DNA of 64,000 nt from Bugula neritina (Eukaryota > Bryozoa > Gymnolaemata > Cheilostomatida > Bugulidae). The translations under genes were made by a program, and so were the position numbers. Numbering within the stretch: position 1 is the stretch's first letter; each line of letters begins with the position of its first letter. Shown here piece by piece: positions 1 to 16,900 of the stretch. Location: NCBI GenBank assembly GCA_964035545.1, contig OZ037767.1:18256281-18320280 (forward strand), given 5' to 3'. Under the pieces are notes generated by a model. It saw only the letters and a program-made list of their open reading frames with translations. It ran no database searches and was not told the DNA's origin.

Positions 1-420
1 AAATATACTGTAACACATTGAAAAGTACTGAAACATACTGAAATATACTGAAAGACACTGCTACATACTGAAATATACTGCAAGATACTGCAACATACTG
101 AAATACACTATAACATACTGAAATATACTGCAACATACTGAAATACACTGCTACATACTGAAATATACTGCAACATACCTAAATATACGGTCATATACTA
201 CAATATACTGTAACACATTGAAAAACACTGCAACATACTGAACTATACTGCAAGTTACTGAAATGCACTGTAACATACTGAAACACACTGCAACATACTG
301 CATTATACTGACATACGCTGTAACATATTGAAATACACTGCAACACATTGAAATATACTCTAACTCACTGAAATATAGTGTAATATACGAAAATGTACTG
401 TGACATACTGGAATATACTG

Positions 421-3250
421 TAACACACTGAAATATACTGCAACATACTGAATTACACTGTAGCATACTGAAATATACTGCAACATACTGAAATACACTG
501 CTACATACTGAAATATACTGCAAAATACTGCAACTTACTGAAATACACTGTAACATACTGAAATACACTGCAACATACTACAACATACTGAAATACAGTG
601 TAACATATCGAAATACACTGCAACACAATAATATATACTGCAACATACCGAAATATTTGGTAAACTACTGAAATATACTGTAACACATTGAAAAATACTG
701 CAACATACTGAAATATACTGTGACACACTGAAATATACTGCAACATACTGAAATACACTGTAACATACTGAAGTATACTGCAACATACTGAAATAAACTG
801 CTACATACTGAAATATACTTCAAGATACTGCAACAAACTGAAATACACTGTAACATACTGAAATACACTGCAACATACTGCATTATACTGACATCTACTG
901 GGACATATGGATTTACACTGCAACAAATTGAAGTACACTGCGACGCACTGAAACATACGGCAATATACTGAAATGTACTGCGACACATTGATATATACTG
1001 CAACATACTGAAATATGCTGTAGCGTACTGAAATTCACTGCAACACACTGAAGTATACTGTAATATACAGAAATGTAATGTAACAAACTGAAACATACGT
1101 CAACATACTGCAACATACTGCAACATACTGAAATACGCTGTAAAATACTGAAATACACTGCAACATACTGAATTATACTGACATACACTGGAACATATTG
1201 AAATATACTGCAACAAATTGAAGTATACTGCAACACACTGAAACATACGGCAACATACTGAAATATACTGCGACACATTGCAATATACTGCAACATACTG
1301 AAATATGCTGTAGCATACTGAAATACACTGCAACACACTGAAGTATACTGTAATAGACAGAAATATACTGTAACAAACTGAAACATACGTCAACATACTG
1401 AAATGTACTGCAACATACTGAGATACACTGTAATATACTGAATTACACTGCAACATACTGCAACATACTGAAATACGCTGTAACATATTGAAATACACTG
1501 CAACACATTGAAATATACTGTAACTCACTGAAATATAGTGTAATATACGGAAATGTACTGTAACATACTGGAATATACTATAACACACTGAAATACACTG
1601 TAACATACTGCAACATTCTAAAATACACTGTAATATATCGAAATACACTGCCACACACTGAAATATACTGCAACATACCGAAATCAATGGTAAACTACTG
1701 AAATATACTGTAACACAATGAAAAACACTGCAACATACTGAACTATACTGCAAGATACTGCAACATACTGAAATACACTGTAACATACTGAACCACACTG
1801 CAACATACTGCATTATACTGACATACGCTGTAACATATTGAAATACACTGCAACGCTTTGAAATATACTGTAACTCACTGAAATATACTGCAACATACTG
1901 AAATACACTGTAACATACTGAAGTATACTGCATCATACTGAAATAAACTGGTACATACTGAAATATACTTCAAGATACTGCAACAAACTGAAATACACTG
2001 TAACATACTGAAATACACTGCAACATACTGCATTATACTGACATTTACTGGGACATATGGAATTACACTGCAACAAATTGAAGTACACTGCGACGCACTG
2101 AAACATACGGCAATATACTGAAATGTACTGCGACACATTGATATATACTGCAACATACTGAAATATGCTGTAGCGTACTGAAATTCACTGCAACACACTG
2201 AAGTATACTGTAATATACAGAAATGTAATGTAACAAACTGAAACATACGTCAACATACTGAAATGTACTGCAACATACTGAAATACACTGTAATATATTG
2301 AATTACACTGCAACATACTGCAACATACTGAAATACGCTGTAACATATTGAAATACACTGTAACACATGAAATATACTGTAACTCATTGAAATATAGTGT
2401 AATATACATAAATGTACTGCAACATACTGGAATATACGGCAACATACTGAAATATACTGCGACAGATTGAAATATACTGCAACATACTGAAATTTAATGC
2501 AAGATACTGCAATATACTGAAATACACCGTGAAATACTGAGATACATTGCAACATACTGCAACATACTGCAACATACTGAAATACACTGTAACATATTGA
2601 AATACACTGCAAAACATTGAAATCTACTGCAACATACTGCAACATACTGAAATACGCTGTAAAATACTGAAATACACTGCAACATACTGAATTATACTGA
2701 CATACACTGGAACATATTGAAATATACTGCAACAAATTGAAGTATACTGCAACACACTGAAACATACGGCAACCTACTGAAATATACTGCGACACATTGA
2801 AATATACTGCAACATACTGAAATACACTGTATCATACTGAAATAAACTGCAACACACTGAAGTGTACTGTAATATACAGACATGTACTGTAACAAACTGA
2901 AACATACGTCAACATACTAAAATGTACTGCAACATACTGAGATACACTGTACTATACTGAAATATACTGCAACCTACTGCAACATACTGACATACGCTGT
3001 AACATATTGAAATACACTGCAACACATTGAAATATACTCCAACTCACTGAAATATAGTGTAATATACGGAAATGTACTGTGACATACTGGAATATACTGT
3101 AACACAATGAAATATACTTCAACATACTGAAATACGCTGTAACATACTGAAATATACTGCAACCTACTGCAACATACTGAAATACACTGTAACATACTGA
3201 AATACACTGCAACATACTACAACATACTGAAATACACTGTAAAATATTGA
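421..3250 (+). repeat. Higher-order repeat block, first copy (5,279-bp offset)
   Basis: This block recurs at about 5,700-8,529 with a constant offset of 5,279 bp (5,280 minus one 1-bp slip). The same order of variant monomers is kept, including the segment encoding the 278-residue minus-strand frame at 1,100-1,936, which recurs at 6,379 and 10,128. At about 421 the sequence switches abruptly from a match with 3,850-4,270 to a match with 5,700 onward. That marks an old unequal-exchange junction. Block ends are approximate because the monomers on either side resemble each other. Confidence 0.85.
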
Positions 3251-5730
3251 AATACACTGCAACACACTGAAATATACTGCAACATACCGAAATATATGGT
3301 GGACTACTGAAAAATACTGTAACACATTGAAAAATACTGCAACATACTGAAATATACTGTAACACACTGAAATATACTGCAACATACTGAAGTACACTGT
3401 AATATACTGAAATACACTGTAACATACTGAAATACACTGCGACATACTACAACATACTGAAATACACTGTAACATATTGAAATACACTGCAATACACTGA
3501 AACATATTGAAATACACTGCAACACACTGAAATATACTGCAACATCCCGAAATAAATGGTAAACTACTGAAATATACTGTAACACATTGAAAAATACTGC
3601 ATCATATTGAAATATAGTGTAACACACTGAAATATACTGCAACATACTGAAATACACTGTAACATACTAAAAGATACTGCAACATAGTGAAATACACTGC
3701 TACATACTGAAATATACTGCAACATACTGCAACATACTGAAATACATTGTAACACACTGAAATACGCTGAAACATACTGCAACATATTGAAATACACTGC
3801 AACACATCGAATTATACTGCAACATACCTAAATATACAGTAATATACTGAAATATACTGTAACACATTGAAAAGTACTGAAACATACTGAAATATACTGA
3901 AAGACACTGCTACATACTGAAATATACTGCAAGATACTGCAACATACTGAAATACACTATAACATACTGAAATATACTGCAACATACTGAAATACACTGC
4001 TACATACTGAAATATACTGCAACATACCTAAATATACGGTCATATACTACAATATACTGTAACACATTGAAAAACACTGCAACATACTGAACTATACTGC
4101 AAGTTACTGAAATGCACTGTAACATACTGAAACACACTGCAACATACTGCATTATACTGACATACGCTGTAACATATTGAAATACACTGCAACACATTGA
4201 AATATACTCTAACTCACTGAAATATAGTGTAATATACGAAAATGTACTGTGACATACTGGAATATACTGTAACACAATGAAATATACTTCAACATACTGA
4301 AATACGCTGTAACATACTGAAATATACTGCAACCTACTGCAACATACTGAAATACACTGTAACATACTGAAATACACTGCAACATACTACAACATACTGA
4401 AATACACTGTAAAATATTGAAATACACTGCAACACACTGAAATATACTGCAACATACCGAAATATATGGTAGACTACTGAAAAATACTGTAACACATTGA
4501 AAAATACTGCAACATACTGAAATATACTGTAACACACTGAAATATACTGCAACATACTGAAGTACACTGTAATATACTGAAATACACTGTAACATACTGA
4601 AATACACTGCGACATACTACAACATACTGAAATACACTGTAACATATTGAAATACACTGCAATACACTGAAACATATTGAAATACACTGCAACACACTGA
4701 AATATACTGCAACATCCCGAAATAAATGGTAAACTACTGAAATATACTGTAACACATTGAAAAATACTGCATCATATTGAAATATAGTGTAACACACTGA
4801 AATATACTGCAACATACTGAAATACACTGTAACATATTAAAAGATACTGCAACATAGTGAAATACACTGCTACATACTGAAATATACTGCAACATACTGC
4901 AACATACTGAAATACATTGTAACACACTGAAATACGCTGAAACATACTGCAACATATTGAAATACACTGCAACACATCGAATTATACTGCAACATACCTA
5001 AATATACAGTAATATACTGAAATATACTGTAACACATTGAAAAGTACTGAAACATACTGAAATATACTGAAAGACACTGCTACATACTGAAATATACTGC
5101 AAGATACTGCAACATACTGAAATACACTATAACATACTGAAATATACTGCAACATACTGAAATACACTGCTACATACTGAAATATACTGCAACATACCTA
5201 AATATACGGTCATATACTACAATATACTGTAACACATTGAAAAACACTGCAACATACTGAACTATACTGCAAGATACTGAAATGCACTGTAACATACTGA
5301 AACACACTGCAACATACTGCATTATACTGACATACGCTGTAACATATTGAAATACACTGCAACACATTGAAATATACTCTAACTCACTGAAATATAGTGT
5401 AATATACGGAAATGTACTGTGACATACTGGAATATACTGTAACACAATGAAATATACTTCAACATACTGAAATACGCTGTAACATACTGAAATATACTGC
5501 AACCTACTGCAACATACTGAGATACACTGTAACATACTGAAATACACTGCAACATACTACAACATACTGAAATACACTGTAACATATTGAAATACACTGC
5601 AACACACTGAAATATACTGCTACATACCGAAATATATGGTAAACTACTGAAAAATACTGTAACACATTGAAAAATACTGCAACATACTGAAATATACTGT
5701 AACACACTGAAATATACTGCAACATACTGA
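2985..5730 (+). repeat. 1,170-bp tandem higher-order repeat, about 2.3 copies
   Basis: Sequence from about 2,985 to 4,560 recurs at 4,155 to 5,730 with an offset of exactly 1,170 bp (117 monomers). Landmarks are catacgctgt at 2,991 and 4,161, and the tetrad starting aaatatactgtaacacattg at 3,850 and 5,020. The two copies differ at only scattered single bases, such as gttactg versus gatactg near 4,104 and 5,274. Identity is lost at agtacactg (about 4,560) versus attacactg (about 5,730). Confidence 0.88.
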
Positions 5731-8700
5731 ATTACACTGTAGCATACTGAAATATACTGCAACATACTGAAATACACTGCTACATACTGAAATATACTGC
5801 AAAATACTGCAACTTACTGAAATACACTGTAACATACTGAAATACACTGCAACATACTACAACATACTGAAATACAGTGTAACATATCGAAATACACTGC
5901 AACACAATAATATATACTGCAACATACCGAAATATTTGGTAAACTACTGAAATATACTGTAACACATTGAAAAATACTGCAACATACTGAAATATACTGT
6001 GACACACTGAAATATACTGCAACATACTGAAATACACTGTAACATACTGAAGTATACTGCAACATACTGAAATAAACTGCTACATACTGAAATATACTTC
6101 AAGATACTGCAACAAACTGAAATACACTGTAACATACTGAAATACACTGCAACATACTGCATTATATTGACATCTACTGGGACATATGGATTTACACTGC
6201 AACAAATTGAAGTACACTGCGACGCACTGAAACATACGGCAATATACTGAAATGTACTGCGACACATTGATATATACTGCAACATACTGAAATATGCTGT
6301 AGCGTACTGAAATTCACTGCAACACACTGAAGTATACTGTAATATACAGAAATGTAATGTAACAAACTGAAACATACGTCAACATACTGCAACATACTGC
6401 AACATACTGAAATACGCTGTAAAATACTGAAATACACTGCAACATACTGAATTATACTGACATACACTGGAACATATTGAAATATACTGCAACAAATTGA
6501 AGTATACTGCAACACACTGAAACATACGGCAACATACTGAAATATACTGCGACACATTGCAATATACTGCAACATACTGAAATATGCTGTAGCATACTGA
6601 AATACACTGCAACACACTGAAGTATACTGTAATAGACAGAAATATACTGTAACAAACTGAAACATACGTCAACATACTGAAATGTACTGCAACATACTGA
6701 GATACACTGTAATATACTGAATTACACTGCAACATACTGCAACATACTGAAATACGCTGTAACATATTGAAATACACTGCAACACATTGAAATATACTGT
6801 AACTCACTGAAATATAGTGTAATATACGGAAATGTACTGTAACATACTGGAATATACTATAACACACTGAAATACACTGTAACATACTGCAACATTCTAA
6901 AATACACTGTAACATATCGAAATACACTGCCACACACTGAAATATACTGCAACATACCGAAATCAATGGTAAACTACTGAAATATACTGTAACACAATGA
7001 AAAACACTGCAACATACTGAACTATACTGCAAGATACTGCAACATACTGAAATACACTGTAACATACTGAACCACACTGCAACATACTGCATTATACTGA
7101 CATACGCTGTAACATATTGAAATACACTGCAACGCTTTGAAATATACTGTAACTCACTGAAATATACTGCAACATACTGAAATACACTGTAACATACTGA
7201 AGTATACTGCATCATACTGAAATAAACTGGTACATACTGAAATATACTTCAAGATACTGCAACAAACTGAAATACACTGTAACATACTGAAATACACTGC
7301 AACATACTGCATTATACTGACATTTACTGGGACATATGGAATTACACTGCAACAAATTGAAGTACACTGCGACGCACTGAAACATACGGCAATATACTGA
7401 AATGTACTGCGACACATTGATATATACTGCAACATACTGAAATATGCTGTAGCGTACTGAAATTCACTGCAACACACTGAAGTATACTGTAATATACAGA
7501 AATGTAATGTAACAAACTGAAACATACGTCAACATACTGAAATGTACTGCAACATACTGAAATACACTGTAATATATTGAATTACACTGCAACATACTGC
7601 AACATACTGAAATACGCTGTAACATATTGAAATACACTGTAACACATGAAATATACTGTAACTCATTGAAATATAGTGTAATATACATAAATGTACTGCA
7701 ACATACTGGAATATACGGCAACATACTGAAATATACTGCGACAGATTGAAATATACTGCAACATACTGAAATTTAATGCAAGATACTGCAATATACTGAA
7801 ATACACCGTGAAATACTGAGATACATTGCAACATACTGCAACATACTGCAACATACTGAAATACACTGTAACATATTGAAATACACTGCAAAACATTGAA
7901 ATCTACTGCAACATACTGCAACATACTGAAATACGCTGTAAAATACTGAAATACACTGCAACATACTGAATTATACTGACATACACTGGAACATATTGAA
8001 ATATACTGCAACAAATTGAAGTATACTGCAACACACTGAAACATACGGCAACCTACTGAAATATACTGCGACACATTGAAATATACTGCAACATACTGAA
8101 ATACACTGTATCATACTGAAATAAACTGCAACACACTGAAGTGTACTGTAATATACAGACATGTACTGTAACAAACTGAAACATACGTCAACATACTAAA
8201 ATGTACTGCAACATACTGAGATACACTGTACTATACTGAAATATACTGCAACCTACTGCAACATACTGACATACGCTGTAACATATTGAAATACACTGCA
8301 ACACATTGAAATATACTCCAACTCACTGAAATATAGTGTAATATACGGAAATGTACTGTGACATACTGGAATATACTGTAACACAATGAAATATACTTCA
8401 ACATACTGAAATACGCTGTAACATACTGAAATATACTGCAACCTACTGCAACATACTGAAATACACTGTAACATACTGAAATACACTGCAACATACTACA
8501 ACATACTGAAATACACTGTAAAATATTGAAATACACTGCAACACACTGAAATATACTGCAACATACTGAAATACACTGTAACATATTAAAAGATACTGCA
8601 ACATAGTGAAATACACTGCTACATACTGAAATATACTGCAACATACTGCAACATACTGAAATACATTGTAACACACTGAAATACGCTGAAACATACTGCA

Positions 8701-11700
8701 ACATATTGAAATACACTGCAACACATCGAATTATACTGCAACATACCTAAATATACAGTAATATACTGAAATATACTGTAACACATTGAAAAGTACTGAA
8801 ACATACTGAAATATACTGAAAGACACTGCTACATACTGAAATATACTGCAAGATACTGCAACATACTGAAATACACTATAACATACTGAAATATACTGCA
8901 ACATACTGAAATACACTGCTACATACTGAAATATACTGCAACATACCTAAATATACGGTCATATACTACAATATACTGTAACACATTGAAAAACACTGCA
9001 ACATACTGAACTATACTGCAAGATACTGAAATGCACTGTAACATACTGAAACACACTGCAACATACTGCATTATACTGACATACGCTGTAACATATTGAA
9101 ATACACTGCAACACATTGAAATATACTCTAACTCACTGAAATATAGTGTAATATACGGAAATGTACTGTGACATACTGGAATATACTGTAACACAATGAA
9201 ATATACTTCAACATACTGAAATACGCTGTAACATACTGAAATATACTGCAACCTACTGCAACATACTGAAATACACTGTAACATACTGAAATACACTGCA
9301 ACATACTACAACATACTGAAATACACTGTAACATATTGAAATACACTGCAACACACTGAAATATACTGCTACATACCGAAATATATGGTAAACTACTGAA
9401 AAATACTGTAACACATTGAAAAATACTGCAACATACTGAAATATACTGTAACACACTGAAATATACTGCAACATACTGAATTACACTGTAGCATACTGAA
9501 ATATACTGCAACATACTGAAATACACTGCTACATACTGAAATATACTGCAAAATACTGCAACTTACTGAAATACACTGTAACATACTGAAATACACTGCA
9601 ACATACTACAACATACTGAAATACAGTGTAACATATCGAAATACACTGCAACACAATAATATATACTGCAACATACCGAAATATTTGGTAAACTACTGAA
9701 ATATACTGTAACACATTGAAAAATACTGCAACATACTGAAATATACTGTGACACACTGAAATATACTGCAACATACTGAAATACACTGTAACATACTGAA
9801 GTATACTGCAACATACTGAAATAAACTGCTACATACTGAAATATACTTCAAGATACTGCAACAAACTGAAATACACTGTAACATACTGAAATACACTGCA
9901 ACATACTGCATTATATTGACATCTACTGGGACATATGGATTTACACTGCAACAAATTGAAGTACACTGCGACGCACTGAAACATACGGCAATATACTGAA
10001 ATGTACTGCGACACATTGATATATACTGCAACATACTGAAATATGCTGTAGCGTACTGAAATTCACTGCAACACACTGAAGTATACTGTAATATACAGAA
10101 ATGTAATGTAACAAACTGAAACATACGTCAACATACTGCAACATACTGCAACATACTGAAATACGCTGTAAAATACTGAAATACACTGCAACATACTGAA
10201 TTATACTGACATACACTGGAACATATTGAAATATACTGCAACAAATTGAAGTATACTGCAACACACTGAAACATACGGCAACATACTGAAATATACTGCG
10301 ACACATTGCAATATACTGCAACATACTGAAATATGCTGTAGCATACTGAAATACACTGCAACACACTGAAGTATACTGTAATAGACAGAAATATACTGTA
10401 ACAAACTGAAACATACGTCAACATACTGAAATGTACTGCAACATACTGAGATACACTGTAATATACTGAATTACACTGCAACATACTGCAACATACTGAA
10501 ATACGCTGTAACATATTGAAATACACTGCAACACATTGAAATATACTGTAACTCACTGAAATGTAGTGTAATATACGGAAATGTACTGTAACATACTGGA
10601 ATATACTATAACACACTGAAATACACTGTAACATACTGCAACATTCTAAAATACACTGTAACATATCGAAATACACTGCCACACACTGAAATATACTGCA
10701 ACATACCGAAATCAATGGTAAACTACTGAAATATACTGTAACACAATGAAAAACACTGCAACATACTGAACTATACTGCAAGATACTGCAACATACTGAA
10801 ATACACTGTAACATACTGAACCACACTGCAACATACTGCATTATACTGACATACGCTGTAACATATTGAAATACACTGCAACGCTTTGAAATATACTGTA
10901 ACTCACTGAAATATACTGCAACATACTGAAATACACTGTAACATACTGAAGTATACTGCATCATACTGAAATAAACTGGTACATACTGAAATATACTTCA
11001 AGATACTGCAACAAACTGAAATACACTGTAACATACTGAAATACACTGCAACATACTGCATTATACTGACATTTACTGGGACATATGGAATTACACTGCA
11101 ACAAATTGAAGTACACTGCGACGCACTGAAACATACGGCAATATACTGAAATGTACTGCGACACATTGATATATACTGCAACATACTGAAATATGCTGTA
11201 GCGTACTGAAATTCACTGCAACACACTGAAGTATACTGTAATATACAGAAATGTAATGTAACAAACTGAAACATACGTCAACATACTGAAATGTACTGCA
11301 ACATACTGAAATACACTGTAATATATTGAATTACACTGCAACATACTGCAACATACTGAAATACGCTGTAACATATTGAAATACACTGTAACACATGAAA
11401 TATACTGTAACTCATTGAAATATAGTGTAATATACATAAATGTACTGCAACATACTGGAATATACGGCAACATACTGAAATATACTGCGACAGATTGAAA
11501 TATACTGCAACATACTGAAATTTAATGCAAGATACTGCAATATACTGAAATACACCGTGAAATACTGAGATACATTGCAACATACTGCAACATACTGCAA
11601 CATACTGAAATACACTGTAACATATTGAAATACACTGCAAAACATTGAAATCTACTGCAACATACTGCAACATACTGAAATACGCTGTAAAATACTGAAA

Positions 11701-12283
11701 TACACTGCAACATACTGAATTATACTGACATACACTGGAACATATTGAAATATACTGCAACAAATTGAAGTATACTGCAACACACTGAAACATACGGCAA
11801 CCTACTGAAATATACTGCGACACATTGAAATATACTGCAACATACTGAAATACACTGTATCATACTGAAATAAACTGCAACACACTGAAGTGTACTGTAA
11901 TATACAGACATGTACTGTAACAAACTGAAACATACGTCAACATACTAAAATGTACTGCAACATACTGAGATACACTGTACTATACTGAAATATACTGCAA
12001 CCTACTGCAACATACTGACATACGCTGTAACATATTGAAATACACTGCAACACATTGAAATATACTCCAACTCACTGAAATATAGTGTAATATACGGAAA
12101 TGTACTGTGACATACTGGAATATACTGTAACACAATGAAATATACTTCAACATACTGAAATACGCTGTAACATGCTGAAATATACTGCAACCTACTGCAA
12201 CATACTGAAATACACTGTAACATACTGAAATACACTGCAACATACTACAACATACTGAAATACACTGTAAAATATTGAAATAC
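4790..12283 (+). repeat. 3,749-bp higher-order repeat, two adjacent copies
   Basis: About 4,790-8,530 is repeated at about 8,540-12,280 with a constant 3,749-bp offset (3,750 minus the 1-bp slip carried in each copy). Many landmark monomers keep this spacing, for example 5,020 to 8,769 and 7,971 to 11,720. The few differences seen are single-base, such as atatagtgta at 6,811 versus atgtagtgta near 10,561. Copies this similar indicate recent duplication or ongoing homogenisation. Confidence 0.88.
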
Positions 12284-13670
12284 ACTGCAACACACTGAAA
12301 TATACTGCAACATACCGAAATATATGGTAGACTACTGAAAAATACTGTAACACATTGAAAAATACTGCAACATACTGAAATATACTGTAACACACTGAAA
12401 TATACTGCAACATACTGAAGTACACTGTAATATACTGAAATACACTGTAACATACTGAAATACACTGCGACATACTACAACATACTGAAATACACTGTAA
12501 CATATTGAAATACACTGCAATACACTGAAACATATTGAAATACACTGCAACACACTGAAATATACTGCAACATCCCGAAATAAATGGTAAACTACTGAAA
12601 TATACTGTAACACATTGAAAAATACTGCATCATATTGAAATATAGTGTAACACACTGAAATATACTGCAACATACTGAAATACACTGTAACATACTAAAA
12701 GATACTGCAACATAGTGAAATACACTGCTACATACTGAAATATACTGCAACATACTTCAACATACTGAAATACATTGTAACACACTGAAATACGCTGAAA
12801 CATACTGCAACATATTGAAATACACTGCAACACATCGAATTATACTGCAACATACCTAAATATACAGTAATATACTGAAATATACTGTAACACATTGAAA
12901 AGTACTGAAACATACTGAAATATACTGAAAGACACTGCTACATACTGAAATATACTGCAAGATACTGCAACATACTGAAATACACTATAACATACTGAAA
13001 TATACTGCAACATACTGAAATACACTGCTACATACTGAAATATACTGCAACATACCTAAATATACGGTCATATACTACAATATACTGTAACACATTGAAA
13101 AACACTGCAACATACTGAACTATACTGCAAGTTACTGAAATGCACTGTAACATACTGAAACACACTGCAACATACTGCATTATACTGACATACGCTGTAA
13201 CATATTGAAATACACTGCAACACATTGAAATATACTCTAACTCACTGAAATATAGTGTAATATACGAAAATGTACTGTGACATACTGGAATATACTGTAA
13301 CACAATGAAATATACTTCAACATACTGAAATACGCTGTAACATACTGAAATATACTGCAACCTACTGCAACATACTGAAATACACTGTAACATACTGAAA
13401 TACACTGCAACATACTACAACATACTGAAATACACTGTAACATATTGAAATACACTGCAACACACTGAAATATACTGCTACATACCGAAATATATGGTAA
13501 ACTACTGAAAAATACTGTAACACATTGAAAAATACTGCAACATACTGAAATATACTGTAACACACTGAAATATACTGCAACATACTGAATTACACTGCTA
13601 CATACTGAAATATACTGCAAAATACTGCAACTTACTGAAATACACTGTAACATACTGAAATACACTGCAA
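12284..13670 (+). repeat. Higher-order repeat block recurring at 19,871-21,257
   Basis: This 1.4-kb block matches 19,871-21,257 at an offset of 7,587 bp. Subtracting the 1,597-bp retrotransposon insertion leaves 5,990, a multiple of 10. Its first part also matches 3,256-4,400 at an offset of 9,028 (9,030 minus two slips), and its later part matches near 5,580 at an offset of 7,858. It is therefore a mosaic of the 1,170-bp repeat family. At 13,670 the match jumps by 300 bp, so the copy at 21,257 lacks 300 bp present here (13,671-13,970). Confidence 0.8.
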
Positions 13671-13970
13671 CATACTACAACATACTGAAATACAGTGTAA
13701 CATATCGAAATACACTGCAACACAATAATATATACTGCAACATACCGAAATATTTGGTAAACTACTGAAATATACTGTAACACATTGAAAAATACTGCAA
13801 CATACTGAAATATACTGTGACACACTGAAATATACTGCAACATACTGAAATACACTGTAACATACTGAAGTATACTGCAACATACTGAAATAAACTGCTA
13901 CATACTGAAATATACTTCAAGATACTGCAACAAACTGAAATACACTGTAACATACTGAAATACACTGCAA

Positions 13971-16900
13971 CATACTGCATTATACTGACATCTACTGGGA
14001 CATATGGAATTACACTGCAACAAATTGAAGTACACTGCGACGCACTGAAACATACGGCAATATACTGAAATGTACTGCGACACATTGATATATACTGCAA
14101 CATACTGAAATATGCTGTAGCGTACTGAAATTCACTGCAACACACTGAAGTATACTGTAATATACAGAAATGTAATGTAACAAACTGAAACATACGTCAA
14201 CATACTGCAACATACTGCAACATACTGAAATACGCTGTAAAATACTGAAATACACTGCAACATACTGAATTATACTGACATACACTGGAACATATTGAAA
14301 TATACTGCAACAAATTGAAGTATACTGCAACACACTGAAACATACGGCAACATACTGAAATATACTGCGACACATTGAAATATACTGCAACATACTGAAA
14401 TACACTGTATCATACTGAAATAAACTGCAACACACTGAAGTGTACTGTAATATACAGACATGTACTGTAACAAACTGAAACATACGTCAACATACTAAAA
14501 TGTACTGCAACAGACTGAGATACACTGTAATATACTGAAATATACTGCAACATACTGCATTATACTGACATACGCTGTAACATATTGAAATACACTGCAA
14601 CGCTTTGAAATATACTGTAACTCACTGAAATATACTGCAACATACTGAAATACACTGCAACATACTACAACATACTGAAATACACTGTAACAGATCGAAT
14701 TACACTGCAACAAATTGAAATATACGGCAACATACCAAAATATACGATAAACTACTGAAATATCCTGTAACACATTGAAATACACTTTAACATACTGAAA
14801 TATACTGCAACCTACTGCAACATACTGACATACGCTGTAACATATTGAAATACACTGCAACACATTGAAATATACTGTAACTCACTGAAATATAGTGTAA
14901 TATACGGAAATGTACTGTAACATACTGGAATATACTATAACACACTGAAATACACTGTAACATACTGCAACATTCTAAAATACACTGTAACATATCGAAA
15001 TACACTGCCACACACTGAAATATACTGCAACATACCGAAATCAATGGTAAACTACTGAAATATACTGTAACACAATGAAAAACACTGCAACATACTGAAC
15101 TATACTGCAAGATACTGCAACATACTGAAATACACTGTAACATACTGAACCACACTGCAACATACTGCATTATACTGACATACGCTGTAACATATTGAAA
15201 TACACTGCAACGCTTTGAAATATACTGTAACTCACTGAAATATACTGCAACATACTGAAATACACTGTAACATACTGAAGTATACTGCATCATACTGAAA
15301 TAAACTGCTACATACTGAAATATACTTCAAGATACTGCCACAAACTGAAATACACTGTAACATACTGAAATACACTGCAACATACTGCATTATACTGACA
15401 TACACTGGAACATATTGAAATATACTGCAACAAATTGAAGTATACTGCAACACACTGAAACATACGGCAACATACTGAAATATACTGCGACACATTGAAA
15501 TATACTGCAACATACTGAAATACACTGTATCATACTGAAATAAACTGCAACACACTGAAGTGTACTGTAATATACAGACATGTACTGTAACAAACTGAAA
15601 CATACGTCAACATACTAAAATGTACTGCAACATACTGAGATACACTGCAATATACTGAAATATACTGCAACCTACTGCAACATACTGACATACGCTGTAA
15701 CATATTGAAATACACTGCAACACATTGAAATATACTCTAACTCACTGAAATATAGTGTAATATACGGAAATGTACTGTGACATACTGGAATATACTGTAA
15801 CACAATGAAATATACTTCAACATACTGAAATACGCTGTAACATACTGAAATATACTGCAACCTAGTGCAACATACTGAAATACACTGTAACATACTGAAA
15901 TACACTGCAACATACTACAACATACTGAAATACACTGTAACATATTGAAATACACTGCAACACACTGAAATATACTGCAACATACCGAAATATATGGTAG
16001 ACTACTGAAAAATACTGTAACACATTGAAAAATACTGCAACATACTGAAATATACTGTAACACACTGAAATATACTGCAACATACTGAAATACACTGTAA
16101 CATACTGAAATACACTGTAACATACTGAAATACACTGCGACATACTACAACATACTGAAATACACTGTAACATATTGAAATACACTGCAATACACTGAAA
16201 CATATTGAAATACACTGCAACACACTGAAATATACTGCAACATACCGAAATAAATGGTAAACTACTGAAATATACTGTAACACATTGAAAAATACTGCAA
16301 CATATTGAAATATAGTGTAACACACTGAAATATACTGCAACATACTGAAATACACTGTAACATACTAAAATATACTGCAACATACTGAAATACACTGCTA
16401 CATACTGAAATATACTGCAACATACTGCAACATACTGAAATACACTGTAACATACTGAAATACGCTGAAACATACTGCAACATACTGAAATACACTGCAA
16501 CACATCGAATTATACTGCAACATACCTAAATATACAGTAATATACTGAAATATACTGTAACACATTGAAAAGCACTGCACCATACTGAAATATACTGAAA
16601 GACACTGCTACATACTGAAATATACTGCAACATACCTAAATATACGGTAATATACTAAAATATACTGTAACACATTGAAAAACACTGCAACATACTGAAC
16701 TATACTGCAAGATACTGAAATACACTGTAACATACCGAAATATACTGCAACATACTGCATTATACTGACATACGCTGTAACATATTGAAATACACTGCAA
16801 CACATTGAAATATAATCTAACTCACTAAAATATAGTGTAATATACGGAAATGTACTTTGACATACTGGAATATACTGTAACACAATGAAATATACTTCAA

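Noticed and set aside
1100-1936. 278-codon minus-strand ORF conserved in three copies (also 6,379 and 10,128) as a gene family
   Set aside because: Its conservation follows from DNA-level duplication of the whole block (5,279- and 3,749-bp offsets), and adjacent frames are equally open.
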